Source: Caldalkalibacillus uzonensis (lineage in GTDB: Bacteria; Bacillota; Bacilli; Caldalkalibacillales; Caldalkalibacillaceae). Taken from it: DNA of 64,000 nt. The notes beneath the pieces are model-generated. The model had not been told where the DNA came from, did no database searches, and saw nothing but the letters and a program-made list of their open reading frames with translations. Location of the stretch: assembly GCF_030814135.1 (NCBI RefSeq), contig NZ_JAUSUQ010000011.1, forward strand, positions 1-64,000, in the 5' to 3' direction. This document shows positions 8,464 through 17,641 of this stretch, one piece after another. Every line of letters starts with the position of its first letter. Positions within the stretch are counted from its first letter, which is position 1. The position numbers and the translations under genes were made by a program.

Positions 8464-8622
8464 TTATTGTTGTCTTTGTTGTTTCTTAGCCTCAGCTTGC
8501 TGGTTTTGCTGGCGGACTTGTTGAGCAGCGGTTTCAGCAGCAAACTCAGCTTGTTGACCGCGAGCAGCAGCTTGGTTTTGTCTTCTCACTTGTTGAGCAT
8601 TGGTTTTTTGTTGATCGGCCAC
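8464..8622 (-). CDS. sspE: Gamma-type small acid-soluble spore protein
   Basis: A 52-residue, Gln/Ala-rich protein without Cys or Trp. It has the tandem repeat structure of gamma-SASP: TNAQQVRRQNQAAARG, then an EFAAET site, then QQVRQQNQQAEA. Gamma-SASP do not coat DNA; they are amino-acid stores degraded at germination by the GPR protease, which cuts at EFA-type sites. The start is GTG at 8622 with the strong GGAGGTGAT upstream. It is monocistronic, ending at a clear terminator. Position between ygaC and mutY homologues matches B. subtilis sspE. Spore-specific sigma-G control is expected but was not read from sequence. Confidence 0.92.
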   Translation of the reverse strand: MADQQKTNAQQVRRQNQAAARGQQAEFAAETAAQQVRQQNQQAEAKKQQRQQ

Positions 8623-8681
8623 TTTTATCACCTCCACATGCCTTATGTTAGCCATGCGGATAAAAAATATGCATTGGGTCA

Positions 8682-9803
8682 TCATAATCTTTGTCTGAGT
8701 TCCTTTTTGATTTTCTGGTGGGAGACAGGAAACGGATAGCGGTCCAGATTTCCAATCCGCTCCCAACGAGTTTCAGAGGCAAGACTCAGTCGGTTTTGCG
8801 CAGACTTTAGGGTACCTCCCAATGGCTCAGCTAATTGCAAACGATAAACTCTGATCTCCCAAATTAAATGGGTAAAAGTGTGCTGGACGAGCGGCCATTC
8901 CTCTACCGTTTCCGCCCTTAAACCATACGTTTCAAACAAATAGCGACTGATGGTTTCAGCAGGTTCATGCCCGTACCACTCCACATTAGGAAATTCATAC
9001 AGCTTGGCCAGTAAGCCGCTGTTTGGTCTCTGGCGGATGAGCACCTGTTCCCCATCAGTCAAGACACCAGCAACCAGCTTTACCGTTTTTGGCTTCTTTT
9101 TCTTAGCCTTCACTGGTAGCTGAGACTGCACCCCTTGCTGGTAGGCCAGGCACACTTCATGGACGGGACAAGTCAGACAGTGGGGTGATTTAGGGGTACA
9201 TACCAATGCGCCCAGTTCCATTAAACCTTGATTAAAGTATGAGGCCCGTCCCTCGGGGATTAAACACTGCACAATGGCTTCAACCAATCGACGCGTTTTT
9301 ACTTTTTGAATATCCTCCTCAATATACAAAAGGCGTGAGATGACTCGCAGCACATTGCCATCCACAGCCGGCTCACGCTGCCCATAGGCAATACTCAAAA
9401 TAGCACCGGCCGTATAAGGCCCAACCCCTTTCAAAGTGGAAATATCCTCACGGTTCTCAGGCACTTGCCCGCCATACCGCTCTTTGACCTCTTTCACAGC
9501 CTGATGCAGGTTGCGGGCGCGGGAGTAATAGCCCAACCCTTCCCAATGCTTCAACACTTCTTCCTCATCGGCTTCTGCCAGGGCTTCCAGTGTGGGAAAG
9601 CGTTCCATAAACCGCTTATAATAGGGGATAACTGTATCCACTTGCGTTTGCTGCAACATGACCTCAGAAACCCAGATTTTATAGGGGTCCCGGTCTTCCC
9701 GCCAAGGCAGCTGGCGCATATTGCGTTCAAACCAGTACAACAACTGCTTCTGAAACCTGTCGACCGGAAATGCAGCCAAATATTTTTCTGCCGCTTGGTC
9801 CAA
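8682..9803 (-). CDS. mutY: A/G-specific adenine glycosylase MutY
   Basis: Removes adenine mispaired with 8-oxoguanine. Length is 373 residues from a TTG at 9803, which has AGGGAGAGG at good spacing; a TTG seven codons upstream lacks one. The catalytic glutamate lies in SEVMLQQTQ. The helix-hairpin-helix LKGVGPYTAGAIL is followed by the catalytic aspartate in AVDGNVLRV. The four [4Fe-4S] cysteines follow the C-x6-C-x2-C-x5-C pattern (CTPKSPHCLTC...). The C-terminal third is the NUDIX-like 8-oxoG recognition domain with HTFTHLIWEI. Confidence 0.95.
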   Translation of the reverse strand: MDQAAEKYLAAFPVDRFQKQLLYWFERNMRQLPWREDRDPYKIWVSEVMLQQTQVDTVIPYYKRFMERFPTLEALAEADEEEVLKHWEGLGYYSRARNLHQAVKEVKERYGGQVPENREDISTLKGVGPYTAGAILSIAYGQREPAVDGNVLRVISRLLYIEEDIQKVKTRRLVEAIVQCLIPEGRASYFNQGLMELGALVCTPKSPHCLTCPVHEVCLAYQQGVQSQLPVKAKKKKPKTVKLVAGVLTDGEQVLIRQRPNSGLLAKLYEFPNVEWYGHEPAETISRYLFETYGLRAETVEEWPLVQHTFTHLIWEIRVYRLQLAEPLGGTLKSAQNRLSLASETRWERIGNLDRYPFPVSHQKIKKELRQRL

Positions 9804-9883
9804 ATTGTTCCTCTCCCTTGTCAACTTTTTCGATATTCTTTACAATAGGATAAGATGATTACATACGGATGAGGTGTCTTGTC

Positions 9884-10072
9884 ATGAATAAACTACTGGC
9901 CTTTATCGTTTCCATCATAATCGCCATCGCCTTAACCCTTGTGGTCGGCTTTGTGGTGGCCAGCATTAACGGGTACGAGTACAACTTCAGTGATGCCGTT
10001 CCCTATGGTGTTGTGCTGGGGCTTATCATTTATTTTTTTGGTTCTGTGGTTACAGCCAGCGAACAGTCTTAA
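9884..10072 (+). CDS. Small two-span membrane protein, unknown function
   Basis: A 62-residue protein with a hydrophobic span at about 4-26 and another at 40-56, and a short hydrophilic tail ending ASEQS. The ATG at 9884 follows GATGAGGTG. It is divergent from mutY and has its own terminator immediately after the stop, so it is very likely a real monocistronic gene. I do not recognise the family. Confidence 0.7.
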   Translation: MNKLLAFIVSIIIAIALTLVVGFVVASINGYEYNFSDAVPYGVVLGLIIYFFGSVVTASEQS

Positions 10073-10079
10073 CAACGCC

Positions 10080-10107
10080 AAAAGAGCCTGACAGCAGGCT
10101 CTTTTTT
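10080..10107 (+). terminator. Terminator after the small membrane protein gene
   Basis: AAAAGAGCCTG-ACAG-CAGGCTCTTTTTT, a perfect stem followed by T residues. Confidence 0.92.
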
Positions 10108-10160
10108 CAATTATACCGTTTAACGTGCCCTATAAAATGTTGGTGACTGGAAGCTGAGAT

Positions 10161-10355
10161 CTATTGCTTAGAATCTGTATTATCTTGGTCATTGTCATCC
10201 TCTTTTTGAACGGTGGCAATTTCATACTCCTCATGAAATTTTCCCGAAGCAATATGGTAAATTGCCCAGCAAATGGCACCGATAATGGAAACAGCCAAAA
10301 TAATACCCATGATAAACATGGAAATAAAAGCTGGGCTGCTAAACATCACTGACAT
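10161..10355 (-). CDS. Small single-span membrane protein, unknown function
   Basis: A 64-residue protein. Residues 8-36 form one membrane segment (FISMFIMGIILAVSIIGAIC core); the rest is a very acidic tail (EDDNDQDNTD). AAGGGAG precedes the ATG. It lies downstream of yfhF on the same strand. The family was not recognised. Confidence 0.6.
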   Translation of the reverse strand: MSVMFSSPAFISMFIMGIILAVSIIGAICWAIYHIASGKFHEEYEIATVQKEDDNDQDNTDSKQ

Positions 10356-10429
10356 GTGCTTGTTCTCCCTTCAGTTTGGCTTGTCCCAGACACACTCATA
10401 CTTTGATCTTCATTCACTCACTCATTTTA

Positions 10430-11329
10430 TTATACCAGATCACGCAAAGCCTCTTCCAGATGGGGGAATTGAAACTTAAATCCAGCCTCAAGCAGCTTGT
10501 CAGGTTTGACACACTGGCCCTTCAAGATGAGATCAGACATTTCCCCCAATAACAGCTTAAGTGCAAAGCCAGGAGCAGGAAGCCAGTGTGGGCGTCCCAA
10601 TACCTTGGCCACGGTTTGACCGAACGTTGTCATTCGCACCGGATGAGGCGCTGTTACATTAACAGGACCTTGAATATCCGAGTTAACCATGGCAAACGCA
10701 ATGGCCCGGGCCACGTCCCGGATATGCACCCAAGATACCCATTGTTGTCCGCTGCCCAGCGTACCTCCTACAAACAAACGGTAAGGTAACAGCATTTTTT
10801 CCAAGGCTCCCCCTTTGTGCCCCAGCACAACCCCCAACCTCATTTTGGCCACACGGACTCCATAATGAGCGGCCTGATCCGCTTCTTTTTCCCAAGCCTG
10901 AGTCACCTCAGCCAAAAAATCAGCACCCGGCCCAGATTCTTCCGTAAATACATCCTCAACAGATGTGCCATAATAACCAACGGCTGAGGCGTTAATCAAC
11001 ACTTTGGGGTTCAGGTTTTGCTCCTTGATCAGACCGATCAAGTGACGGGTGGTTTCCACTCTGCTGCTTAAGATGCGTTTCTTGGCCTTGCTGTTCCAGC
11101 GCTGGTTGATCGTTTCCCCAGCCAGGTTCACCACCGCCTCCATCTCTGCCAAACTGACTGCTTCCCTTTGTGGAGGCCATGATACAAGCTGAACATGTTT
11201 GAAGTCGGGAACGGTCCGATACACGTCTGCTGAACGGGAAAACAGCACGACCTGATCCCCTTGCTCCAGTAAATAATGAATCAAAGCCCGCCCAATAAAG
11301 CCGGTTCCTCCCACAATAGCGACCCGCAT
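10430..11329 (-). CDS. yfhF: TIGR01777-type NAD-dependent epimerase/dehydratase (YfhF-like)
   Basis: A 299-residue extended-SDR protein. The N-terminal GGTGFIGRAL is the dinucleotide-binding loop. VNLAGETINQRWNSKAKKRI is the hallmark of the TIGR01777/SulA-like family, followed by SAVGYYGT with the YxxxK-like region, and a DUF1731 C-terminal domain (GRPHWLPAPGFALKLLLGEM). No substrate is known for the family. GGGGAG precedes the ATG. In B. subtilis recX and yfhH follow yfhF on the chromosome; here yfhH is 16 kb away and recX is absent between them. Confidence 0.88.
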   Translation of the reverse strand: MRVAIVGGTGFIGRALIHYLLEQGDQVVLFSRSADVYRTVPDFKHVQLVSWPPQREAVSLAEMEAVVNLAGETINQRWNSKAKKRILSSRVETTRHLIGLIKEQNLNPKVLINASAVGYYGTSVEDVFTEESGPGADFLAEVTQAWEKEADQAAHYGVRVAKMRLGVVLGHKGGALEKMLLPYRLFVGGTLGSGQQWVSWVHIRDVARAIAFAMVNSDIQGPVNVTAPHPVRMTTFGQTVAKVLGRPHWLPAPGFALKLLLGEMSDLILKGQCVKPDKLLEAGFKFQFPHLEEALRDLV

Positions 11330-11460
11330 ATTCAGCTCTCCCCTTTTATAAGGATAACAACTTGCCAGATCATAATTATGCTATTTTTTCCTATAATGGT
11401 TTTATCTTCTTGAGTGACGGTTAACCGTATGTTACCATAAGTATAGCGGTTTTATATCCT

Positions 11461-11652
11461 GTGGGAAAGGAGATGGTGGGCGTAGGGAGAGAATTGACGG
11501 CATACACTGCATGCCGGCCAGAGGTAGAAGCGGCAGGAGCAACCTATATTGAAGAACCTTTGCATGTGGATGGCAACATTGTCTCGGCCCATGCCTGGCC
11601 TGATCTCCCAGGTTTTATGAGAGAGTTCTTAAAAAAATTGGGTGTCAAATAA
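11461..11652 (+). pseudogene. C-terminal remnant of a DJ-1/PfpI-family protease-like gene
   Basis: Only about 50 residues of homologous sequence remain: TAYTACRPEVEAAGATYIEE, then VDGNIVSAHAWPDLPGFMREF. This is the C-terminal strand-helix block of PfpI/YfkM-type proteins, which are normally about 170 residues. The catalytic Cys elbow and the N-terminal two thirds are missing. The reading frame runs back only to about 11461 with no family sequence. An AAAGGAG lies directly against an ATG and GTG, so a short peptide could be made, but not a working enzyme. Confidence 0.7.
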
Positions 11653-11834
11653 TGTTAGTATGTCAATATAAATCATTGGTGGCTGCCCTTTGGTTTGGAA
11701 CGCAACCGGGGCAGCCACTTTTTTACCTGTACACACATTTTTATGACTGCCGAATTTCTCTCTTTTTTTCATATTCTACATTTCAGCCTCATATGCATTT
11801 ACCATGTTATCTTTTATGGAGAGGAAGAGAAATT

Positions 11835-12482
11835 GTGCCTTATGAATGGGGAGTCGATTCGGCAGCACCTGTCACTGAATCCTTTTTTCAATGTGTCGTG
11901 GATCACTTTGGTTATCCCTCTTACTGGGGACGATATCTCACCACCGTGCCAAATGTCTCTGACGGACTCACGCGCCAAGAAATTGCCCTATTACGCGGAC
12001 GAGGTGTAAAGATTTGGCCTATATATAACGAATTTGTTGATGCCATTGGTTACCGTAACGGGCGTGTAGCTGCGCGCAACAGTATTTATCATGCCCAACG
12101 TTTAGGCATACCGGAAGGAATCATGCTCACCGCCAACCTGGAATATGCCATCGATGAAGCCTGGATCAGAGGATGGGTCGATGCCATCTATCCAAGTGGT
12201 TACCGGCCGGGTCTATATGGAGACCCTGCTGAAGGTGACTTTTCCACTGCTTATTGCCAGGCCGTCCAGAACAGCAATCTGGTTGCCGCACAGGCCATCA
12301 TTTGGTCGAACATGCCCAGACCCGGTGTCACACGCAGGGCAGAAGCACCAGCCTATCGGCCAAGCATGCCTCCGTGTCAAGCCAATGTATGGGGGTGGCA
12401 ATATGGTTGGGATGATCCAACATGCAACATGCCGATCGATTCAAACCTCATCGACTCAAAACTGATGCAGTATTTGTGGTAA
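11835..12482 (+). CDS. DUF1906 (Rv2525c-like) glycoside-hydrolase-like protein
   Basis: A 215-residue TIM-barrel protein of the DUF1906 family, related to GH25-like lysozyme folds; wall or polysaccharide hydrolysis is possible but unproven. Conserved blocks: EWGVDSAAPVT at the start with the first-strand Asp, PSYWGRYLTTVPNVSDGLT, IWPIYNEF, a GIPEGIMLTANLEY strand-3 region, DAIYPSGYRPGLYGDP, and WGWQYGWDDP near the end. The start is GTG at 11835 after GGAGAGGAAGAG; no family similarity is seen upstream of it. It has no signal peptide, so it is probably cytoplasmic or spore-associated. Confidence 0.75.
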   Translation: MPYEWGVDSAAPVTESFFQCVVDHFGYPSYWGRYLTTVPNVSDGLTRQEIALLRGRGVKIWPIYNEFVDAIGYRNGRVAARNSIYHAQRLGIPEGIMLTANLEYAIDEAWIRGWVDAIYPSGYRPGLYGDPAEGDFSTAYCQAVQNSNLVAAQAIIWSNMPRPGVTRRAEAPAYRPSMPPCQANVWGWQYGWDDPTCNMPIDSNLIDSKLMQYLW

Positions 12483-12538
12483 TTTGATTTGAAACAGGAG
12501 AGTTTCCGTAACTCACAAAGTTTCTACGTTACCCACCA

Positions 12539-13891
12539 TCAATATCTTGATTCTCCTTTTTGGCGCACTTCTGCTAACAGATCAACCACATGAATTGCCT
12601 TCATGTGATCGGACAGCCCTGCACGCTGGATACCTGCTTTCATCTGTAATAAACAGCCAGGATTTGAGGTCACCAGGATATCAGCTTTCGTGGCTCTCAC
12701 ATGTTTCATCTTTTCATCCAATATGCGTGCTGACATCTCGGGTTGCGTCAGATTGTAGATGCCAGCTGAACCGCAACAACGGTCCGCTTCAAACAGCTCA
12801 ACATAAGTCGCTCCCTTGATTTGGCGCAACAATTGGCGCGGCTGTTCCTTGACTTGCATCACATTCTGCAAGTGGCACGAGGCTTGATAAGTAATTCTTG
12901 CTTCAAGTGTTCCCCACTTTTCCACTGGACCATGATCAAGCAAAAGTTCACTGATATCTTTCACCCGCTCTGAAAACCAGCGGGCCTCTTTCGCTTCACA
13001 TTCATCCTCTAACAAATGCTCATACTCCTGTAACAAAGCCCCGCATCCTCCCGCATTAGATACAATGTAGTCCACCTCTCTTTGTTTAAAAGCCTGGATA
13101 TTCTGACGGGCCAATGAGCGGGCCATCTCCCGTTCTCCGCTATGAGCGTGCAAGGCCCCACAACAGGTTTGTTGCGGAGGAATAACGACGTCAAACCCTG
13201 CCTCACTCAGCAGTGTAACTGTATTTATATTAGTTTCAGTAAACAACACATCCATGACACACCCTCTGAACAGACCCACTGTTCCTTTCTTTTTCCCTTG
13301 GGCAGGGATAAAGTTACCCAACTGTTCGGCTACACCCTTGGACGCAGCGGCAGGCATCACCGCCTCCATCTCCCTTAAATAGGATGGCAAAAGTTTTAGG
13401 AACCCAAGCTTGCGCAACAGCCATTGCAAACCCGTTTTTTGGTAGATGATCAGCAATCGTCCCAGCCAGCGCAACCGCTTGGGATGGGGAAATAGGAAGT
13501 GGAAAAAGAAGCGTCGCAAAACCCGCACCCAAACCTTATGGCGGGCATGATCTTCCAGTGCATCGCGCGCTTGCTCCAAGAGTTCCCCATACTTAACACC
13601 AGCCGGACAGGCTGGCTCACAAGCCCGGCAACCCAGGCACTGATTAAGCTGATCTTCTAACTGCTTTCCATTCTGCAGGTGACCGTCAACAGCGGCTTTC
13701 ATCAAGGCAATCCGTCCCCGGGGAGAAGATGCTTCCCGGCCTGTCTCCCTGTAGGTGGGACAGGCCGGCAGACAAAAACCACAGCGCATACAATTGGATA
13801 ATTCGTCATAATTGAGCTTGTCCTGCAGACGCCGTGTGACCGGAGTTTTTTCAACTTGAGGCATTTTGCCTTGAATCTCCTTTGTCTTCAT
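12539..13891 (-). CDS. glcF: Glycolate/lactate oxidase iron-sulfur subunit GlcF
   Basis: A 450-residue protein that relays electrons from the FAD subunit GlcD. Two [4Fe-4S] ferredoxin motifs lie near the N-terminus, CMRCGFCLPACP and CLGCRACEPACP. Two CCG (DUF3400-type) domains follow with the cysteine blocks CCGALHAHSG and CCGSAGIYNL. The gene overlaps the end of glcD by 4 bp (ATGA), indicating translational coupling. No glcE is present, as in the two-gene Bacillus ysfC-ysfD arrangement. Whether the substrate is glycolate or D-lactate cannot be decided from sequence. Confidence 0.9.
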   Translation of the reverse strand: MKTKEIQGKMPQVEKTPVTRRLQDKLNYDELSNCMRCGFCLPACPTYRETGREASSPRGRIALMKAAVDGHLQNGKQLEDQLNQCLGCRACEPACPAGVKYGELLEQARDALEDHARHKVWVRVLRRFFFHFLFPHPKRLRWLGRLLIIYQKTGLQWLLRKLGFLKLLPSYLREMEAVMPAAASKGVAEQLGNFIPAQGKKKGTVGLFRGCVMDVLFTETNINTVTLLSEAGFDVVIPPQQTCCGALHAHSGEREMARSLARQNIQAFKQREVDYIVSNAGGCGALLQEYEHLLEDECEAKEARWFSERVKDISELLLDHGPVEKWGTLEARITYQASCHLQNVMQVKEQPRQLLRQIKGATYVELFEADRCCGSAGIYNLTQPEMSARILDEKMKHVRATKADILVTSNPGCLLQMKAGIQRAGLSDHMKAIHVVDLLAEVRQKGESRY

Positions 13892-15303
13892 CTGTTAATC
13901 ACCACTCTCTTGCGGGTTTGGCCGGCAAACATTTTTCCAGGGTTTAGAATGTTTTTCGGATCGAATGCCCGTTTAATCCCTTTCATCACCTCTATACCAG
14001 CCGGGCCCACTTTCCATTCCAAAAAAGGAGCCTTGACGATACCTACACCGTGTTCGCCTGTAATGGTTCCTCCCAGCTCCAATGCAGCGGCAAAAATCTC
14101 TTCAAACGCTTCTTCCACCCGTTCAATTTCGTCTTGATCCCGGGCATCGGTCATACATGTCGGATGAAGATTGCCGTCACCTGCATGGCCGAAGGTACAG
14201 ATACGGACGTTATATTTGGCGCCAATCTCTGCAATTTTTTCCACCATGGTCGCAATCTGGGAGCGTGGTACTGTAGCATCTTCCAAAATGGTGGTCGGTT
14301 TAAGGCGTGCCAAGGCGGACAAGGCACTGCGGCGTGCAGTCATAAGTTCCTCTGCTTCCCGCATGTCTTTGGCCACTTTGATTTCCCGCGCTTCTTCCAT
14401 ACAAATTGCCCTCATTTTTTCCATATCCTCTTCCACCACAGCAGGATGTCCGTCCTGTCCGATCAATAAGATGGCCTTCATGTCAGTGGGAAGGCCGATC
14501 TTAGCATAGTCTTCTACCACCAAAATGGTGCCATGATCCATAAACTCCAGCGTACTGGGAATGATACGGGCAGCGATAATTTTGGAGACCGTCCGGGCAG
14601 CAGCATACATATCATCGAAATAGGCCAACATCACGCTTGTGGCCTGCGGTTTAGGCAAAAGCTTCACCGTTGCTTCTGTGATGACAGCTAAGGTGCCTTC
14701 AGACCCGACCAGCAATTTCGTTAAATCGTAGCCGGCCACATCCTTCATCAATTTGCCTCCCGTATGAATCACTTCCCCGTTGGGCAAGACAGCTGTTAAA
14801 CCGATCACATAATCCTTTGTGGTGCCATATTTCAGTCCGCGAAGCCCCCCGGCACACTGGGCAATATTTCCACCTAACGTAGAGACCAACATACTGCCTG
14901 GGTCAGGGGGGTAAAATAATCCTTTAGCTTCGACTGCTTGATGCAGCGCTTTGGTGGTGAGACCGGTTTCAAAAGTAGCTGTTAAGTTTTCCTCATCAAT
15001 TTCCAGCAAACGGTTCATACGTGTGGTCACCAGGACCACCCCACCATGGACCGGAACGGTGCCACCGCACAAATTGCTGGCCGCCCCCCTGGTGTAAACA
15101 GGGATCTCATACTGATGACATATCTTCAACACGGCACTGACTTGGTTGGTCGATTGCGCATAGATCACTGCCTCAGGCATGGCCTGCAGCATGGGTGTAG
15201 CATCATAGGAATGACTGAGCAAACTTTCCTCATCGTCAAAATAAGCACTAACCCCGGCTGCTTCAATGAGCTTGGCACGAATCTCCCCAGTAATGCGACG
15301 CAA
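13888..15303 (-). CDS. glcD: FAD-linked oxidase subunit GlcD (glycolate/D-lactate dehydrogenase)
   Basis: A 471-residue VAO/PCMH flavoprotein oxidising a 2-hydroxyacid. The FAD-binding domain shows VYTRGAASNLCGG, PPDPGS...STLGGNIAQCAGG and DLTKLLVGSEGTL. The C-terminal cap has FGHAGDGNLHPT and ITGEHGVGIVK, which carry the substrate and metal histidines. The start is a TTG at 15303 with AAGGAG upstream. It is the first gene of glcDF, divergent from lctP, so uptake and oxidation of the same acids are probably coordinated. Confidence 0.92.
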   Translation of the reverse strand: MRRITGEIRAKLIEAAGVSAYFDDEESLLSHSYDATPMLQAMPEAVIYAQSTNQVSAVLKICHQYEIPVYTRGAASNLCGGTVPVHGGVVLVTTRMNRLLEIDEENLTATFETGLTTKALHQAVEAKGLFYPPDPGSMLVSTLGGNIAQCAGGLRGLKYGTTKDYVIGLTAVLPNGEVIHTGGKLMKDVAGYDLTKLLVGSEGTLAVITEATVKLLPKPQATSVMLAYFDDMYAAARTVSKIIAARIIPSTLEFMDHGTILVVEDYAKIGLPTDMKAILLIGQDGHPAVVEEDMEKMRAICMEEAREIKVAKDMREAEELMTARRSALSALARLKPTTILEDATVPRSQIATMVEKIAEIGAKYNVRICTFGHAGDGNLHPTCMTDARDQDEIERVEEAFEEIFAAALELGGTITGEHGVGIVKAPFLEWKVGPAGIEVMKGIKRAFDPKNILNPGKMFAGQTRKRVVINR

Positions 15304-15370
15304 TTTTTATTCATCTCCTTTTTGTCAAACCTTAAAAATACATATATCGGGCCATTGTGTATAAATCAGG

Positions 15371-15381
15371 TCATATGATGA
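15371..15381 (-). promoter_or_regulatory. Putative LutR operator in the glcD leader
   Basis: On the minus strand TCATCATATGA, one base different from TCATCAGATGA in front of lutA. It is about 30-40 bp downstream of the expected glcD transcription start, a position suited to repression. Assignment to LutR is inference. Confidence 0.45.
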
Positions 15382-15418
15382 TTTTGGCCGACACAAAATG
15401 AGTATGCTCTCCACCATG

Positions 15419-15447
15419 ATTATAGCTGAACCCAAATGTGTTGTAAA
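15419..15447 (-). promoter_or_regulatory. Promoter of glcDF
   Basis: Minus-strand TTTACA (15447-15442), 17 bp, TATAAT (15424-15419), about 115 bp upstream of the glcD start. Confidence 0.65.
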
Positions 15448-15497
15448 TTCATTCTTGCTTGATCTGTCAAACAATCATTATTTTTTTAAAAAAGAGA

Positions 15498-15526
15498 TTG
15501 AAATCAATGTGACATTTTTTTATGAT
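15498..15526 (+). promoter_or_regulatory. Promoter of lctP
   Basis: TTGAAA (15498-15503), 17 bp, TATGAT (15521-15526). A long leader of about 170 nt separates it from the lctP start. The 401-bp region between glcD and lctP contains two divergent promoters, two operator-like sites and a cre-like site. Confidence 0.65.
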
Positions 15527-15533
15527 TATTTAT

Positions 15534-15544
15534 ACATCTGATGA
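15534..15544 (+). promoter_or_regulatory. Putative LutR operator at the lctP transcription start
   Basis: ACATCTGATGA contains the palindrome CATCTGATG; its complement TCATCAGATGT differs from the lutA site by one base. It begins 8 bp after the -10 box, so a bound repressor would block initiation. Confidence 0.55.
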
Positions 15545-15622
15545 CCTTATCATACTATGGGTGGTTTGAAAGCTTAACCCAGAGAAGGAGGTGAAAAACA
15601 AACATTAATTTTAAATAACAAT

Positions 15623-15637
15623 TTGAAAGCGTTCTAA
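15623..15637 (+). promoter_or_regulatory. Possible cre site (CcpA) in the lctP leader
   Basis: TTGAAAGCGTTCTAA matches the consensus WTGNAANCGNWWNCA at all but one position. It is about 95 bp downstream of the promoter -10, a roadblock position. Carbon catabolite repression of lactate uptake would be sensible. Confidence 0.4.
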
Positions 15638-15704
15638 ATGTGCCGTCTGTCTTTGCCACGGACCTGTTTTGTCCAAACTGAATAACTTAAGGAAGTGAAT
15701 TGAT

Positions 15705-17492
15705 GTGAGCGTTGGTTTATTATCCCTGTTTGCATTGACACCTATCGCCACTGTATTTATTTTTCTCGTCATTTTAAAATGGCCAGCCAAAAAAGCCATG
15801 CCACTGGCCTACATCATAACCGTACTTATGGCGCTGATCATTTGGGGTACACCCTCAAACAAAGTATGGGCTGCCTCCGTTCACGGACTGGTCACGGCAT
15901 TAAACATGCTGTTTATCGTTTTTGGGGCTATATTGCTCCTTAATACGTTAAAAGAAAGCGGTGCCATCCAAGCCATCCGTAAAGGTTTTACTGATATTTC
16001 TCCGGACCGGCGCATCCAAGCCATCCTCATTGCTTGGCTGTTTGGTGCGTTTATTGAAGGATCAGCCGGGTTTGGCACTCCTGCAGCCATTGCAGCGCCA
16101 TTGCTTGTTGCCATTGGCTTTCCGGCTATGGCTGCGGTCTTGGTGGCACTGATTATTCAAAGCACACCCGTTTCTTTTGGAGCTGTAGGAACACCTATTC
16201 TGGTCGGTGTCAACAGCGGCCTTGACGGGCAAGAAAATGTACTAGCAGCCATTGGCTCAACACCTTTTTCAGAATATTTATTTCAAATTGGGGTTAAAGT
16301 GGCCATGATTCATGGTTTGGTTGGCGTATTGATCCCCTTGATCATGGTCGGGATGCTGACCCGCTTCTTTGGTGCATCACGCTCTTTTACAGAAGGGTTA
16401 AAGGTGTGGAAGTTCGCCCTGTTTGCGGGAGTGGCATTTACCGTTCCCTACTATTTGGTTGCCTTGTTGTTCGGTCCTGAGTTTCCGTCATTACTAGGGG
16501 CTTTAATTGGTTTATTGATCGTCGTACCCGCAACTAAAGCTAAATTATTTATGCCCAAAGAAACATTCGATTTTGAAGAACGCAGCAAGTGGGAATCCCA
16601 ATGGATTGGTAAATTAAATGAGGTTTCCCAGCAATCAACCGAAACGCCTGCCATGTCCCTGTTAAGAGCTTGGGCCCCTTATATTATCGTTGCCGGTTTG
16701 TTGGTTATCACACGAACCGTTGATACGGTTCAGGCTGCATTGCGGCACGAGTATGTGACTCTTTCAATTACCGATATCTTTGGTTCAGGTATTTCAACTT
16801 CGTCTCAACCGCTTTATTTACCTGGATTTATCTTTATCGTGGCTTCTTTAGCTACCTACTTCATCCATAACATGTCCAAAAACGGACATTACATCCGGGC
16901 CTGGTCTGATTCGTTGAAGACCACGTTTAGTGCTGCTGCAGCCCTGATATTTGCTGTCCCCATGGTGCAGGTGTTTCTCAATTCCGCGACAGATGAGCTG
17001 GCCAGCATGCCGCTTGTTTTGGCAGAAGGGGTCTCTAATATGGTCGGGGGTTTATGGCCAATGTTTGCCCCGGCCATCGGTGCACTGGGCGCGTTTATCG
17101 CAGGCAGTAATACGGTCAGCAATATGATGTTCTCGTTATTCCAGTTTGGAACAGCTGAAAGTATTGGACTCGGAGCGACCGGGGCAGGCATTGTCGTGGC
17201 CTTGCAAGCAGTCGGGGGGGCTGCCGGAAATATGATTTGTGTCCACAATGTGGTCGCTGCTTCAGCCACCGTTGGTCTCGTGGGACGTGAAGGGGATTTG
17301 ATTCGCCAAGCTTTAATCCCGATGACCTATTATATTCTTGCCACTGGTGGATTGGGTATGGCTCTGATTACCGGCGGGGCGAACCCCTGGTACTTGGCTT
17401 GGCTGGTCATCATCGGTTTATTCCTGGCCTTCATGCTTACCAACAAAGGTGCAGCTGGTGAGCAGAACATAAGCCACTCTCTTCAAAAATAA
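15705..17492 (+). CDS. lctP: L-lactate permease (LctP family)
   Basis: A 595-residue proton-coupled lactate/glycolate transporter with about 13-14 membrane spans. Family blocks: [45 protein letters not shown] in the first half, and [20 protein letters not shown] with [19 protein letters not shown] in the second. The start is GTG at 15705 with AAGGAAG upstream. It is flanked by glcDF and lutR-lutABC, which supports a lactate or glycolate substrate. Confidence 0.95.
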   Translation: MSVGLLSLFALTPIATVFIFLVILKWPAKKAMPLAYIITVLMALIIWGTPSNKVWAASVHGLVTALNMLFIVFGAILLLNTLKESGAIQAIRKGFTDISPDRRIQAILIAWLFGAFIEGSAGFGTPAAIAAPLLVAIGFPAMAAVLVALIIQSTPVSFGAVGTPILVGVNSGLDGQENVLAAIGSTPFSEYLFQIGVKVAMIHGLVGVLIPLIMVGMLTRFFGASRSFTEGLKVWKFALFAGVAFTVPYYLVALLFGPEFPSLLGALIGLLIVVPATKAKLFMPKETFDFEERSKWESQWIGKLNEVSQQSTETPAMSLLRAWAPYIIVAGLLVITRTVDTVQAALRHEYVTLSITDIFGSGISTSSQPLYLPGFIFIVASLATYFIHNMSKNGHYIRAWSDSLKTTFSAAAALIFAVPMVQVFLNSATDELASMPLVLAEGVSNMVGGLWPMFAPAIGALGAFIAGSNTVSNMMFSLFQFGTAESIGLGATGAGIVVALQAVGGAAGNMICVHNVVAASATVGLVGREGDLIRQALIPMTYYILATGGLGMALITGGANPWYLAWLVIIGLFLAFMLTNKGAAGEQNISHSLQK

Positions 17493-17641
17493 CATCAGAT
17501 CGACAATGGAGGATCCATTTTTTTCCCTTCCCTGGTCCGTAGAGACGGCCCAGGAAATTGTGTTCCCACCGCCACCTCTATTGTGATCATTTCCGTCATT
17601 GGTTACAATAAGAGTATGTAGGTTATTCCAGGGGTGGCGTT

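Noticed and set aside
13888-15303. GlcD as part of a GlcDEF complex
   Set aside because: No glcE-like gene is adjacent; the two-gene glcDF form is typical of Bacillus relatives.
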